Origin: Pseudidiomarina taiwanensis
GTDB lineage: Bacteria; Pseudomonadota; Gammaproteobacteria; Enterobacterales; Alteromonadaceae
Assembly (NCBI RefSeq): GCF_003987435.1
Contig: NZ_PIQG01000001.1
Span: 496,001 to 560,000 of the forward strand
DNA length: 64,000 bases
Reading direction: 5' to 3'
Shown: one piece after another, positions 51,467 to 61,731 of the stretch
Layout: every line of letters starts with the position of its first letter
Position numbering within the stretch: position 1 is the first letter of the stretch
Notes under the pieces: model-generated
Told to the model about the DNA's origin: nothing
Databases searched by the model: none
Seen by the model: only the letters and a program-made list of their open reading frames with translations
Translations under genes and position numbers: made by a program

Positions 51467-52432
51467 TTAGTATTCGATTAGGGCAGAACCCCACGCAAAA
51501 CCGCCTCCAAACGCTTCAAGTAGAATCTTTTGTCCACGTTTGATTCGTCCATCACGGATTGCGACATCCAATGCAATCGGCACCGACGCAGCCGAGGTAT
51601 TACCGGTCTCGGCCAAAGTGGTAACAACCTGCGCCATCGCTAAATTAAGTTTTTTTGCGGTCGCACGAATAATTCTCATATTCGCCTGATGCGGTACCAA
51701 CCAATCAAGATCAGTCGGTTCCAAGTTATTCTTTGCCAGTGTCTCGATGACCAGCTCACTGAGTTTACTCACTGCCACTTTGAACACTTCATTACCGCGC
51801 ATATACATCCAAGCTTCACCGAGCGAAGCTTCAATCGTCTGCTGTCGTGGTGCGTGATTAACACCAAGCAAGTCAGCAAATTCACCCGCGCTGTATAAGT
51901 GCGTTGAAATAATACCCGGGTTATCGCTTTTACGCAGCACTGCGGCACCCGCCCCATCACCAAATAAAATCACTGTGTTGCGATCATCAGGATGACACAA
52001 GCGGGATAAGGTATCACTGCCAATCACCAAGACATTTTTATAGGTGTTGGCGCGGATATATTGATCCGCGACACTCAATGCAAAAACGAATCCAGAACAG
52101 GCGGCAGCCACGTCAAACGCAGGAATATCGCGTTCTGTTAGCGCAGCCTGCACTTCACAAGCAACACTTGGAAAGGCTTTTTCGCCTGAGGTTGTGGCGA
52201 CAATAATCAGGTCTAGTTGATCGGCGTCAAGATGTGCAGCATGAAGTGCTCGTCGTGCCGCGACTGTTGCCATACTCGCCACAGTTTCACCCGCACCGGC
52301 AATATGGCGCGCATGGATCCCAGTCCGTTCAACGATCCATTCATGGCTGGTTTCGACACGTTGTTCAAGATCCGCATTCGTCAAAATCTGCTCAGGCAGA
52401 TAATGTCCCGTTCCGGCAATGTATGAAGGCAT
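51467..52432 (-). CDS. fabH: 3-oxoacyl-[ACP] synthase III
   Basis: FabH starts fatty-acid chains by joining acetyl-CoA (or a branched starter) to malonyl-ACP. The 321-residue thiolase-fold enzyme has Cys112 in [14 protein letters not shown], the His in VPHQANMRI and the Asn in [11 protein letters not shown], numbered as in E. coli. It follows plsX by nine bases. Confidence 0.97.
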   Translation of the reverse strand: MPSYIAGTGHYLPEQILTNADLEQRVETSHEWIVERTGIHARHIAGAGETVASMATVAARRALHAAHLDADQLDLIIVATTSGEKAFPSVACEVQAALTERDIPAFDVAAACSGFVFALSVADQYIRANTYKNVLVIGSDTLSRLCHPDDRNTVILFGDGAGAAVLRKSDNPGIISTHLYSAGEFADLLGVNHAPRQQTIEASLGEAWMYMRGNEVFKVAVSKLSELVIETLAKNNLEPTDLDWLVPHQANMRIIRATAKKLNLAMAQVVTTLAETGNTSAASVPIALDVAIRDGRIKRGQKILLEAFGGGFAWGSALIEY

Positions 52433-52441
52433 TGTAAATGG

Positions 52442-53467
52442 TTATTCCTGGGCCAGTAGGATTTGTTCAATCTGCTCGCGCACTTGCGCTGGCAGATCCT
52501 GCTGTGTCTCCGCTACGGCTTGCTCGATGGCGCTAAAAAATCCGCGCTCTGTTGCATTACCATGGCTTTTAATCACGACACCACGCAATCCTATCAGACT
52601 CGCTCCATTATAGTGGTCGGGCTTCAGCCAATCCCAAGAACGTTGCAATCTTCGATAAAACAATTTCACTAAAAAGCGCGTCAGCCAATGCTGTTCAATG
52701 TTCGCTTTAATATTACCGACCAACAGCTCAGCTAAGCCTTCGCAACTTTTCAACGCGACATTACCAACAAAGCCATCGCAGACAATCACGTCGGCTTTGT
52801 TAAGGAAGATGTCATTGCCTTCGATAAAACCAATGTAATTCAGCTCTGCTGCCTGCTGAAATAAATTCGCAGCAGCTTTGACGACGTCATTTCCTTTAAT
52901 ATCTTCTTCGCCCATATTGAGCAAAGCTATGCGAGGCTTATCGACAGCCAGCACTTGTTGCGCAGCAACTGAGCCCATCACCCCGAATTGGAACAGACTA
53001 TCTGAATCGCATACCGGGTTCGCACCCAGGTCGAGAATAAAGGCCGTTCCGCCATCACGCTGCGGCAAAGATGACATTAATGCCGGTCGCGCAACTCCAG
53101 GTAGAGTCTTCAAGGTAAAGTAAGCCTTGGTCATGAGGGCGCCGGTATTCCCTGCACTCACGCACGCAGCAGCCTGCTCCGAGGCGACCAAATCGAGCGC
53201 GACACGCATCGATGAATCAGGTTTAGCGCGCAGCGAATAGCCCGGTTTATCCGTCATGGTGACAACTTGGCTAGCGTGTTGCAGACTGACTTGCGGATGG
53301 TCGGTAAGCTTAGCTTGAGCTAATAGTGGTTTGAGCTCAGCTTGATCGCCAACGACGATAAAGTGAACTTCTGGAAAGGTTTTAAGGGCACGTTTAAGTG
53401 CGCCAATAACAATAGAGGGGCCATGATCGCCCCCCATTGCATCAAGTGCCAGTGTGAGTGTGGCCAT
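52442..53467 (-). CDS. plsX: Phosphate acyltransferase PlsX
   Basis: PlsX makes acyl-phosphate from acyl-ACP for phospholipid synthesis. The 341-residue protein starts LTLALDAMGGDHGPSIVIGAL and has SAGNTGALMTKAYFTL and LPQRDGGTAFILDLGANP, all family marks. It is part of the yceD-rpmF-plsX-fab cluster. Confidence 0.96.
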   Translation of the reverse strand: MATLTLALDAMGGDHGPSIVIGALKRALKTFPEVHFIVVGDQAELKPLLAQAKLTDHPQVSLQHASQVVTMTDKPGYSLRAKPDSSMRVALDLVASEQAAACVSAGNTGALMTKAYFTLKTLPGVARPALMSSLPQRDGGTAFILDLGANPVCDSDSLFQFGVMGSVAAQQVLAVDKPRIALLNMGEEDIKGNDVVKAAANLFQQAAELNYIGFIEGNDIFLNKADVIVCDGFVGNVALKSCEGLAELLVGNIKANIEQHWLTRFLVKLFYRRLQRSWDWLKPDHYNGASLIGLRGVVIKSHGNATERGFFSAIEQAVAETQQDLPAQVREQIEQILLAQE

Positions 53468-53490
53468 AATGCCTCACCGCAAAAGCTGGA

Positions 53491-53661
53491 TTACTTGTTG
53501 ATGACCTTACGGCCTTTGTAATAACCATCAGCTGTTACGTGGTGACGACGGTGCGTTTCACCAGAGGTAGAATCAACCGACAGTGTAGGGCCGCTGAGTG
53601 CATCGTGTGAACGACGCATGTCGCGCTTAGAACGACTTTTCCGATTTTGTTGTACAGCCAT
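53491..53661 (-). CDS. rpmF: 50S ribosomal protein L32
   Basis: A 56-residue open frame starts at ATG 53661 with [20 protein letters not shown] and ends at TAA 53491. It is very basic and matches L32: [19 protein letters not shown] and [10 protein letters not shown]. The zinc cysteines present in some L32 proteins are absent, as in E. coli. It lies between yceD and plsX, its conserved place. Confidence 0.97.
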   Translation of the reverse strand: MAVQQNRKSRSKRDMRRSHDALSGPTLSVDSTSGETHRRHHVTADGYYKGRKVINK

Positions 53662-53677
53662 TACGCTATCTCCTAAG

Positions 53678-54202
53678 TTACTTTTTCTTTAATTCTTGCA
53701 AGACCGCGAAAGGATTGGACTCAGCTTCAGCTGTTTCATCAATTTCGCCCCATTGCATATCATCTGCTTTAATCTGGCAATCTTCAGGAGCGTGTTTCAC
53801 CACCACTGGCATTGCCAAAATAAGTTCATCTTCAACGACTTGGTGTAAGTTTACCTCACCTAGTTCGTTCAGCTCAATAGGCTCATACTGAGCTGGAATA
53901 TCATCTGCTTGTTGCCGTTTGGTGATCGGCGCATAAGCAAATTCCGCATGAACCGCTAGGTCCATCGGTTGTTGACAACGTTCACAAGCGACCGTTACCG
54001 CAACCGCTGCAACCCCATTGAAGTATTTTACCCCTTGCGCATCGACCGCAAAATTCAGAGTAACCTCAACGTCATTGCATGATTCGAGCAAAAGATCACG
54101 GAAACGCTCAAGTGCCGCACTGGGCACTAGCCCATCGTAACTGAGTTGCTTCCCCGCCGCTTTGACCGGGTCGACCATAATCGGGATACGAACCTTTTGC
54201 AT
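53678..54202 (-). CDS. yceD: DUF177/YceD-family protein (23S rRNA accumulation protein)
   Basis: The 174-residue acidic protein has the YceD features: a CERCQQP segment at about residue 90, a DEL segment ([16 protein letters not shown]) and CQ in EDCQIKAD. YceD has been linked to 23S rRNA processing or accumulation, but its mechanism is not settled. It precedes rpmF by 16 bases, its normal arrangement. Confidence 0.92.
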   Translation of the reverse strand: MQKVRIPIMVDPVKAAGKQLSYDGLVPSAALERFRDLLLESCNDVEVTLNFAVDAQGVKYFNGVAAVAVTVACERCQQPMDLAVHAEFAYAPITKRQQADDIPAQYEPIELNELGEVNLHQVVEDELILAMPVVVKHAPEDCQIKADDMQWGEIDETAEAESNPFAVLQELKKK

Positions 54203-54255
54203 AGGGCGCGAATGTTAAAGGATTCAGCACCTGAAAACAAGCGTTTTAGCGATTT

Positions 54256-54846
54256 TTAAGCGCTTTCCAGCGGGTTTACTCCAAACCCTCTCAACATTTC
54301 TAATAAGCGGATTAAAGGCAGTCCGATTAAACTATTCGGATCGTCACCGTGTAATGCCTCGAATAAGCAAATTCCGAGTCCTTCACTCTTAAAACTTCCG
54401 GCGCAATTGAGCGGTTGCTCTAATTCAATATAGCGAACGATTTCAGCCTCAGTTAATGACCTAAATTTCACCTCAAACCGATCCACACATACTTTGTGTT
54501 GTGACTGACTCGAATCAACGACCGCTAACCCAGTTAAAAACGTCACCGTTTGTCCACTGAGTTCACGCAATTGCTGTTGCGCTCGTTCAATCGTGTGCGG
54601 TTTGCCCATGATCTGGCCATTACAATAAGCGACCTGGTCGCTCCCAATGATCAAATGCTGCGGATACTCTGCTTGCAACGAGGCAGCCTTTTGGTAGGCC
54701 AAGCGCTGGACCAAATCAGCTGCTTGCTCCCCGACTAAAGGGGTTTCGTCGCAATCAGGCGCTGCCGTGCTGAAAGGTAAACCGAGCTTTTCTAGCAATT
54801 CACGTCGATACGGCGACGTAGACGCCAAAACAATAGGTCGTCTCAT
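54256..54846 (-). CDS. yceF: Maf-family nucleotide pyrophosphatase (7-methyl-GTP type)
   Basis: This 196-residue Maf protein begins IVLASTSPYRRELLEKLGL, with DCDET, IIGSDQVA and GKP segments of the substrate pocket. YceF-type Maf proteins hydrolyse 7-methyl-GTP and related nucleotides to guard RNA pools. It overlaps the upstream HAD phosphatase by four bases. Confidence 0.93.
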   Translation of the reverse strand: MRRPIVLASTSPYRRELLEKLGLPFSTAAPDCDETPLVGEQAADLVQRLAYQKAASLQAEYPQHLIIGSDQVAYCNGQIMGKPHTIERAQQQLRELSGQTVTFLTGLAVVDSSQSQHKVCVDRFEVKFRSLTEAEIVRYIELEQPLNCAGSFKSEGLGICLFEALHGDDPNSLIGLPLIRLLEMLRGFGVNPLESA

Positions 54847-55505
54847 GATTCCCCCGCAAAAATATGTGATTTCAATTCACTGAGTTGATCAACTATCGCG
54901 ATCGGGTTATGCCGCGCTAGACGGGTGCGGTCGTGCACCCCATGCGTCACGCCGATACTGGCAACACCAGCATTTGCAGCCATCGCCAAATCGTGCACCG
55001 AGTCACCTACCAGCACAGTCTGTGCACTGGTCATACCGCTATGCGCCATAATTTCCTGCAACATTTGTGGATCGGGCTTAGAACGCGTTTCCCCGGCACA
55101 GCGCGTCACTGCAAAATAATCCTCTAGACAATGCTCTGTTAAGACCCGATCTAATCCTGGTCGCGCTTTGCCCGTAGCGACAGCTAAGGTAGCCCCTGCT
55201 TGTCTGAGTTCATGCAAAAGTGGCAGGGTTTCATTAAATAACGGTGTCGGAGTTTGGTTGGCAACCACGTATTCATGTTTATAGGCTTGCAAAAAGGCTG
55301 CATGCTGCTGTTCTGTTAGGCGTCCGAATAACCCTGCTATGGCTGGCTCAAGGCTTAAGCCAATGACATCTTTGACTGCCTGCTCCGACGGAACTGGCAG
55401 CTTGAGTTGTCGGGCGCAGGCTTGCATTGAACTGATAATCCGCCCGATTGAGTCCATTAAGGTGCCATCCCAGTCAAACACGACCAGCGCATACTTCAAT
55501 CTCAT
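54843..55505 (-). CDS. HAD-family phosphatase (phosphoglycolate phosphatase-like)
   Basis: The 220-residue protein has the HAD motifs: nucleophile VFDWDGTLMDS at the start, ATGKARPGL (motif II region, Thr and Lys), and VLVGDSVHDLAMAANAG (motif IV). The alpha-helical cap resembles Gph and pyrophosphatase PpaX enzymes. The substrate is not fixed by sequence. I choose ATG 55505 (MRLKYALVVFDWDG), one base after rluC. The maf overlap suggests joint work on nucleotide or metabolite damage. Confidence 0.9.
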   Translation of the reverse strand: MRLKYALVVFDWDGTLMDSIGRIISSMQACARQLKLPVPSEQAVKDVIGLSLEPAIAGLFGRLTEQQHAAFLQAYKHEYVVANQTPTPLFNETLPLLHELRQAGATLAVATGKARPGLDRVLTEHCLEDYFAVTRCAGETRSKPDPQMLQEIMAHSGMTSAQTVLVGDSVHDLAMAANAGVASIGVTHGVHDRTRLARHNPIAIVDQLSELKSHIFAGES

Positions 55506-55506
55506 A

Positions 55507-56469
55507 TTAGGCGTTCCGTAACTTATGCAACGTCTGTTCAAGCACCTCATCGAGTGGCGCGATGCAATGCACCCGCTCTCCACTCTTAGGATGACTAAAG
55601 AACAGCTCGCGGGCGTGCAGAAACAGACGATTCAAACCCAGCGCTCGCATACTCTGATCAAACCCTTGTTCCCCATACTTAGGATCACCGGCGATCGGGT
55701 GGCCCGCATGCAAAGCATGGACGCGAATTTGGTGGGTGCGACCGGTGATCGGCGAAGCCTCAACCAGAGTCGCTTGGGCAAACTTTTCAATAATCCGAAA
55801 TCGTGTTTCAGAGGGTTTACCCTCTGCATCAACCCGCACCACGCGTTCACCTGACTTTAGGGTATTTTTTTGCAGCGGCGCATTGACCACCTTCACATGC
55901 GCCTGCCATTGCCCTCGCACTAAGGCTAGATAACGCTTGTCCATGGTTTTATTACGAAGTTGTTCATGCAAATGGCGCAGCGCTGAACGGCGTTTTGAGA
56001 TCAAAATACAGCCGCTGGTCTCGCGGTCTAGACGATGGACTAACTCGAGTTGTTTCGCTTGCGGGCGCAAGGCACGAAGTCCCTCGATGAGCCCAAATTG
56101 CAGACCTGAACCACCATGTACGGCAAGTCCTGCTGGTTTATTCATCACCATCAAGACGTCATCTTCATATAAAATATAATCTTGTAGCGCTTGAATTCGA
56201 TCCAGCTTTGCCGATGGGAGCGGTGCCGCTGCGGCAACTCGCACGGGTGGAATACGGATAACATCGGCGAGACATAATTTGTAATCTGGCTTGGTTCGGC
56301 CTTTATTCACTCGGACCTCACCCTTGCGGATAATTCGATAGACTAACGACTTAGGCACGCCTTTTAGAGCTGCCAATAGGAAATTGTCGAGCCGCTGTCC
56401 AACATGATCAGCCTCGACTGTGTGCCAGCGTACCTGCTGGGATGAAACGTTTGCAGTGGGTTTTGTCAT
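55507..56469 (-). CDS. rluC: 23S rRNA pseudouridine synthase RluC
   Basis: RluC makes pseudouridines 955, 2504 and 2580 of 23S rRNA. The 320-residue protein has an N-terminal S4 domain (GQRLDNFLLAALKGVPKSLVYRIIRKGEVRVN) and the catalytic HRLDRETSGCILISK (Asp). It lies next to rne in most gammaproteobacteria, but here a further gene stands between them. Confidence 0.95.
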   Translation of the reverse strand: MTKPTANVSSQQVRWHTVEADHVGQRLDNFLLAALKGVPKSLVYRIIRKGEVRVNKGRTKPDYKLCLADVIRIPPVRVAAAAPLPSAKLDRIQALQDYILYEDDVLMVMNKPAGLAVHGGSGLQFGLIEGLRALRPQAKQLELVHRLDRETSGCILISKRRSALRHLHEQLRNKTMDKRYLALVRGQWQAHVKVVNAPLQKNTLKSGERVVRVDAEGKPSETRFRIIEKFAQATLVEASPITGRTHQIRVHALHAGHPIAGDPKYGEQGFDQSMRALGLNRLFLHARELFFSHPKSGERVHCIAPLDEVLEQTLHKLRNA

Positions 56470-56513
56470 AGCGCGCTAGTGTACTCAAACTAGCGCGCTA
56501 CAGCTAGTGGTTA

Positions 56514-58280
56514 TTACTGAGAAGCAGTACTTTGGGCAACGGGTGCTGCACTCTCGATGGTATAATCAATTTCCATACCATATTGTGAAAATGCCATACC
56601 AATACGAGCCCGCATATTCATCTCCGCGAAGCCTTCCATCGCTGGATCAATTGGCTCTCCTCTGAGCATGGCCTCTGCCAGCATAAACTCAAAGAGTTTG
56701 GCGTAATGCACGTTTACTGCGAACAAGCCATTATTTGCCATTGGCTCTGCAACCACTTGGTTCGCTTGCTCTGCAGCAATCGCACCAAAATAGAGTGCCA
56801 AGGTGGACTCACCGCGTTGTAAGAACAGATCAAGCGGCTCGCCTAAGGTAGCCGCTACAACATCACGCAACGAGACAGCGTCACCGACTGCTGGTAATGG
56901 TTGATTCGCAAGCGGTGGGAACGATGCTTGTAACACACTATAGAGTGCTTCGACATCGTCACTACTGATACTCATCAAGGCATCAAAATTACTAAAATCA
57001 CCTTTACTGAGACGTTCCGCGTCAATCTCATTGACCGCGACAGCAGCCCCCTGCACGCCATTGCCTAAAGCGAGCGCACCAAGCATTGCGGCTGGGTTGG
57101 TGGTTTTCATTTCGGCCTGCAGTTGTTGAAGATCAGCACAACTAAAATCGACATTAGCAATGCTCGACCAAATATTGCTCACACTGACACCCAAGCGACC
57201 AATATCACTCCCCAAGCCAAAACTCATCATCACTCGATCATCATCACCAACACGCGCCAAGGCTGGAATGAAACCTTGCAACCCAGTCGCCAGTTCCAAT
57301 GCCTTTGGATCAGCAATCGCAATTACGCTGCGAGTGCTCAATTCAAAGCTGTCGGTGCCATCAAGTTGATATTCCATATCCGAGTACAGTCCCGGGAAAG
57401 CGGTGGCAACACGGTCTAAATCGGCGGCGCATTCAGGTGTTTGCCAAGTCGCCATCGCAGCCAATTCCTCAGCATCCAACTGGGCCTGAATGGCTTGCCC
57501 GAGACGACTTGATTGCGGCTGAGTGAACAGTTCAACAAGACGCTTTGAGTCAACAAATGCAACCCCGTCAGGGCGCAAGTCATAACGCTTGCTGACCGCT
57601 TCAACATAACCTGTGTCGGCTAAAGATAACGCTGGCTTAACCAGTGCCAAGGCTTCTGGCAGATGCGTTGCATCAGCAATATGGCTATTGATCACAATAG
57701 TTGCCCACTGCTGCTCGGCGCGGACTAAAACCTCTGCATATTCTTCGCTGTCACCAATCCGATACGCACGCACAGCAACACCATCAACATCTCGCATGGT
57801 ATGACTGTAGCCGGACTTTTGTTCCGCGCGGTCAAGCATCGCCGCGAAGCCTGCTGCGTCATCAAGTTGCCAACGTAACACAGGCATTGCCCCGACATGG
57901 TACATTAACGTACGAGCGTTTTCAGAGAGTCCAGTCAGTTCGCTAAAACGTTCTTGTTCAAGCATGGCGGCGAGAAATTCGTCGACCAATTGCACCACAA
58001 ACCGCAAGCCTGGACTGTCTTCGCCATTCACATCAAACTCATTTTCAAGTTGGCTTTGCAGATCATCTCGAACCTGTTTGAGTTGCGCTTCAGTCATCAT
58101 TGACGTCGCTTTAAAATAGTCGACCATATTGATCGGGTTAAATTGCCCGCTAAAAAAGACTGTATCGGCTGGAACTTGAGCTAACAACTCGGCAGTATCT
58201 GATTGAGTTTGCTGGCTGTAGTAGTATGCACCATAAGCACCGGCGGCGATTACCGCTGCGGCAATAAGAGTTTTACGCAC
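56514..58280 (-). CDS. Exported or membrane-anchored protein of unknown function (DUF3352-like?)
   Basis: The 588-residue protein starts at a GTG with GGGGA eight bases upstream. A short hydrophobic stretch (TLIAAAVIAAGAYGAYYY) is either a signal peptide or an anchor. The rest has no more membrane helices and is acidic, rich in Ala, Leu, Glu and Gln. The opening LLAQVPADTVFFSGQFNPI recalls the P-A-D-T start of DUF3352-like exported proteins, and short paired segments hint at an internal repeat, but I do not recognise the family. It sits between rluC and rne, divergent from rne; no function is inferred. Confidence 0.72.
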   Translation of the reverse strand: MRKTLIAAAVIAAGAYGAYYYSQQTQSDTAELLAQVPADTVFFSGQFNPINMVDYFKATSMMTEAQLKQVRDDLQSQLENEFDVNGEDSPGLRFVVQLVDEFLAAMLEQERFSELTGLSENARTLMYHVGAMPVLRWQLDDAAGFAAMLDRAEQKSGYSHTMRDVDGVAVRAYRIGDSEEYAEVLVRAEQQWATIVINSHIADATHLPEALALVKPALSLADTGYVEAVSKRYDLRPDGVAFVDSKRLVELFTQPQSSRLGQAIQAQLDAEELAAMATWQTPECAADLDRVATAFPGLYSDMEYQLDGTDSFELSTRSVIAIADPKALELATGLQGFIPALARVGDDDRVMMSFGLGSDIGRLGVSVSNIWSSIANVDFSCADLQQLQAEMKTTNPAAMLGALALGNGVQGAAVAVNEIDAERLSKGDFSNFDALMSISSDDVEALYSVLQASFPPLANQPLPAVGDAVSLRDVVAATLGEPLDLFLQRGESTLALYFGAIAAEQANQVVAEPMANNGLFAVNVHYAKLFEFMLAEAMLRGEPIDPAMEGFAEMNMRARIGMAFSQYGMEIDYTIESAAPVAQSTASQ

Positions 58281-58831
58281 GAGGCTTCCCCTGTTGGATT
58301 GTAGTGTGTTTGTAGTAATTGTTGTGGTTGTAAGAAAATTGTAGTGCTATCACGCTTAAGCCGCAACCTTTATTCAAAGATGTATGTTTTATTGCCAACT
58401 GTCACGAAATCATGACATAATAACCTGTCGGAAAAATTCCGCACCGACCGAAGTTAAGCGGTAGCAAGATAACACTATTTTTATGGTCGCTTGAGTGAAC
58501 TCTAACCCGGGTCATTTGCTCATTATAAGAGGCAGTAAGTCGACGTTATCGCTGTGACATCAATTGTTCCAGCTGATTATTCCGACGCCTAAGTGAGTTA
58601 CCCCTTCAGTTCAGTCACTCGAGCGAAAAACAAAGTTGCCATAGCATGGCACACGTGGAAGAACCAAGCGCATTTCGGCTGGTAACCAATTGCAAACCTC
58701 ACGCTTAACGAAGCGGGAGGCGTCAGTACTCGCTGCGGAAGCGTCATGACACCCCACAATTAGAAAACGAAATCGCGATAGCGTAACTGCTTCTCGTGCT
58801 ATGTTGTGGCTTAGCAGATTGAGTCACAGAT
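58281..58831 (+). promoter_or_regulatory. rne promoter and long 5' leader (551-bp gap)
   Basis: No protein gene is seen here. A good promoter is TTGCCA (58392-58397), 18 bases, CATAAT (58416-58421), placing the start of transcription near 58428 and giving a leader of about 400 nt. A hairpin at 58697-58720 pairs CCTCACGCTT with AAGCGGGAGG (loop AACG, one A-G mismatch). In E. coli the structured rne leader lets RNase E cut its own mRNA; the length and structure here fit the same feedback. Homology to the known leader family was not tested. Confidence 0.65.
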
Positions 58832-61666
58832 ATGAAAAGAATGCTTATTAATGCAACCCAGCAAGAAGAATTACGGGTTGCACTGGTCGATGGTCAACGT
58901 CTATATGACCTCGACATCGAAAGTCCAGGCCACGAACAAAAAAAGGCCAACATCTACAAAGGTAAAATTACCCGCGTTGAGCCGAGCCTTGAGGCCGCTT
59001 TTGTTGACTATGGTGCTGAACGCCATGGTTTCCTCCCGCTAAAAGAAATCGCCAAGACCTATTTCCCAGACGATTACAGTTTCTCTGGACGGCCAAACAT
59101 CAAAGAAGTCGTCCGCGAGGGACAAGAGGTCATTGTCCAAATCGATAAAGAAGAACGTGGCCAAAAAGGCGCTGCCCTTACCACCTTTATTTCACTCGCG
59201 GGGAGTTATTTGGTGTTGATGCCGAATAATCCACGCGCCGGTGGCATCTCTCGTCGCATCGAAGGTGACGAAAGAACCGAATTGAAAGAAACCCTTGATA
59301 GCCTCGATTTACCTAAATCTATGGGGTTAATCGTGCGCACTGCTGGGGTCGGTAAATCTCGCGAAGAGCTAGAGTGGGATTTAAATGTTCTCAAGCACCA
59401 TTGGGCTGCAATCGAAAAAGCAGCAGCTGAACGCCCTGCTCCGTTTCTTATTCACCAAGAAAGCAATGTCGTTTTCCGAGCCATTCGTGACTACTTACGC
59501 CGTGACATCGGTGAGGTGTTGATCGATAAACGTTCGGTCTATGACCAAGTTCGTGAGCACGTCACTCTGATTCGTCCTGATTTCGTGAATCGGGTTAAAT
59601 TATACGAAGGTGATATCCCGCTCTTTAATCACTACCAAGTTGAAAGCCAAATCGAATCGGCGTTCCAACGAGAAGTGCGGTTACCATCAGGTGGCTCGAT
59701 CGTAATTGACCCAACTGAGGCGTTAACTTCAATCGATATTAACTCAGCGCGGGCAACCAAAGGCGGTGATATCGAAGAAACCGCCTTGCAAACGAACCTC
59801 GAGGCCGCTGAAGAAATTGCGCGGCAATTGCGTTTACGCGATGTCGGTGGCCTAGTGGTCATCGATTTTATCGATATGTCGCCAACGCGCCATCAGCGCG
59901 AAGTTGAAAATCGTCTGCGTGATAGCTTGAAGCAAGATCGCGCCCGCGTGCAAGTGACTCGGATCTCACGGTTTGGCTTGCTTGAAATGTCACGCCAGCG
60001 TTTACGCCCGTCACTCGGTGAATCGGCCAATCACGTTTGTCCGCGTTGTAGTGGGCATGGCACGATTCGCTCAGCGGAGTCGCTCGCCTTATCCATTCTA
60101 CGCCTGATTGAAGAAGAAGCACTTAAAGATAATACCATTCAGGTACAAGCGCAGGTTCCTGTAACTGTCGCTACCTACTTACTGAATGAGAAGCGCAATG
60201 CTGTGATTAAAATGGAGAAGCGTCATAAAGTATCCATTTTGGTCATTCCAAACCCGCATCTTGAAACACCGCATTTTGATGTACGTAGACTGCGTGCAGA
60301 TGAGGTCGAATCGGCAAATAGTTTCGCGCTAATCGAGAAACCAGAAGATGCCAACGCAGCTCAAATCGTTCTCAATAAAGAAAAAGCAAGCTTCGAAGAG
60401 CCTGCACTCAAAGGCCTGCAAGCGCCAGCCGCACCTGCACCAAGTGCAGCTCCGCAAGCAGCGAAGCAAGCGAGCGGCCCAAGTTTGCTCACCCGCCTGG
60501 TGAAATGGCTCGGTTCACTCTTCACTGAAAGCGAAGATGACAACAAAAAATCGAAACAAAACCAGCGCAATGGACGCAGCAATAATCGCCGTAATCAAGC
60601 GAATCGCAATAACCGTCGTCGTAATCCGCGCCAACGCAATCAAGCGCAAAGAGACAAAGCGAGCGATAGCGACCGCAGCAACGGCAGCGCTGACAAAGAT
60701 CAGAAAACACGGAAGGAACGCAGTAACAACCGCCGTGGTGGTCGTAATCGCCAGCGCAGTAATGAAACGACTGCAACTGAGCAGAGCAACCTTGAGCAAA
60801 AGCAAAAGTCGACTGATGCGAATCAAGAACCCAAAACGCAAGTGCCTAAGACACGTCGTAAACGTCGTGAGCTAAAAGGTTCGGTCCGTAATGGACAAAA
60901 CCAAGCCGCAGTAGAACAAGAAGTACTCAATACTGAAGCTACCGCGCCTGTTGAAGCTGAAACGAAAGTCGAAGCGAAAGTCGAAGCCACAGCTGAAACC
61001 AGCACCGAGACCAAGGTTGACACGGCTGCTGGCGAGCGCAGTCGCGATCGTCGTTCACCACGACATCAGCGTGCTGCAGGCCAACGCCGTAAAGCACAAG
61101 AGCAAGCCGCCGCAGAAGCTTCAGAAACTGTAGACACTGTTGAAACTACAGAAACGCCAGTAACAGAGGCGCCAGCCAGCGCTGAAACCACACCTGTTGT
61201 TGAAGACACAACTACCGTTGAGACGAAACCGAAAGCGAAAGCGAAAAGCGCGAGTAAGGCAAAAGCAGAACCAAAAGCTGAGCCAGAAGCTAAGCCAGAG
61301 GTAGAGGTAGAAGTAGAAGCTGAACCTGAAGAAACAAAAGCTGAAGTAGCCGCTGCGCCTGAGGGGTCCTCTGACGACCAAGCTACTGTTGAGGCCGAGG
61401 TTGCGCCAGCCGCTGCCGCGTCGCAAACTGCGGTAGCTGAGCCAGCTCCAGTCGCTGCCAAACCCGAACCAGTCCGCGGTAAAGTCGTGTCAGCGGCAAT
61501 GGCTAAAGCTACAGCTGTGCCACGCACCGATGCTTTCACAGCTCTTGGTGTGCTGGCTGATGACCAACGCCTGCCGTTCAGTAAGGATGCTCGTGTGGCA
61601 AGCTTTACCGAAGCGAAATCAATCGTCTTTGCTGAAATGGCAAAATGCGATGGGCAACAGTCGTGA
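58832..61666 (+). CDS. rne: Ribonuclease E
   Basis: RNase E is the main endonuclease of mRNA decay and of rRNA and tRNA maturation. The 944-residue protein has the S1 domain (about 35-120), the 5' sensor, the DNase I-like catalytic part with Asp302 (SIDINSA) and Asp345 (VVIDFIDM), and the zinc link CPRC (403-406). After about 520 comes the unstructured scaffold: an amphipathic membrane-binding segment [15 protein letters not shown] (550-564), an Arg/Asn-rich RNA-binding part (about 570-700), and an Ala/Glu/Lys/Pro-rich stretch to about 890. The last residues ([18 protein letters not shown]) are a possible partner-binding motif. A strong terminator follows. Confidence 0.97.
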   Translation: MKRMLINATQQEELRVALVDGQRLYDLDIESPGHEQKKANIYKGKITRVEPSLEAAFVDYGAERHGFLPLKEIAKTYFPDDYSFSGRPNIKEVVREGQEVIVQIDKEERGQKGAALTTFISLAGSYLVLMPNNPRAGGISRRIEGDERTELKETLDSLDLPKSMGLIVRTAGVGKSREELEWDLNVLKHHWAAIEKAAAERPAPFLIHQESNVVFRAIRDYLRRDIGEVLIDKRSVYDQVREHVTLIRPDFVNRVKLYEGDIPLFNHYQVESQIESAFQREVRLPSGGSIVIDPTEALTSIDINSARATKGGDIEETALQTNLEAAEEIARQLRLRDVGGLVVIDFIDMSPTRHQREVENRLRDSLKQDRARVQVTRISRFGLLEMSRQRLRPSLGESANHVCPRCSGHGTIRSAESLALSILRLIEEEALKDNTIQVQAQVPVTVATYLLNEKRNAVIKMEKRHKVSILVIPNPHLETPHFDVRRLRADEVESANSFALIEKPEDANAAQIVLNKEKASFEEPALKGLQAPAAPAPSAAPQAAKQASGPSLLTRLVKWLGSLFTESEDDNKKSKQNQRNGRSNNRRNQANRNNRRRNPRQRNQAQRDKASDSDRSNGSADKDQKTRKERSNNRRGGRNRQRSNETTATEQSNLEQKQKSTDANQEPKTQVPKTRRKRRELKGSVRNGQNQAAVEQEVLNTEATAPVEAETKVEAKVEATAETSTETKVDTAAGERSRDRRSPRHQRAAGQRRKAQEQAAAEASETVDTVETTETPVTEAPASAETTPVVEDTTTVETKPKAKAKSASKAKAEPKAEPEAKPEVEVEVEAEPEETKAEVAAAPEGSSDDQATVEAEVAPAAAASQTAVAEPAPVAAKPEPVRGKVVSAAMAKATAVPRTDAFTALGVLADDQRLPFSKDARVASFTEAKSIVFAEMAKCDGQQS

Positions 61667-61681
61667 CTGAGTGCACCAAAT

Positions 61682-61711
61682 AAAAAGGCAGCCAACTTGG
61701 CTGCCTTTTTT
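61682..61711. terminator. Bidirectional terminator between rne and the S9 peptidase
   Basis: Arms AAAAAGGCAGCC and GGCTGCCTTTTT (12 bp, 5-base loop AACTT) with A and T runs on either side serve rne rightward and the peptidase gene leftward. Confidence 0.93.
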
Positions 61712-61731
61712 GTTCGCCTACTACGCTGTAA

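Noticed and set aside
60537-60875. 112-residue plus-strand frame inside rne in another register
   Set aside because: Overlaps the Arg/Asn-rich coding part of RNase E; biased composition explains the open frame.
61066-61695. 209-residue open frame on the minus strand inside rne
   Set aside because: Low-complexity mirror of the Ala/Glu-rich RNase E tail; no ribosome-binding site or recognisable domain.
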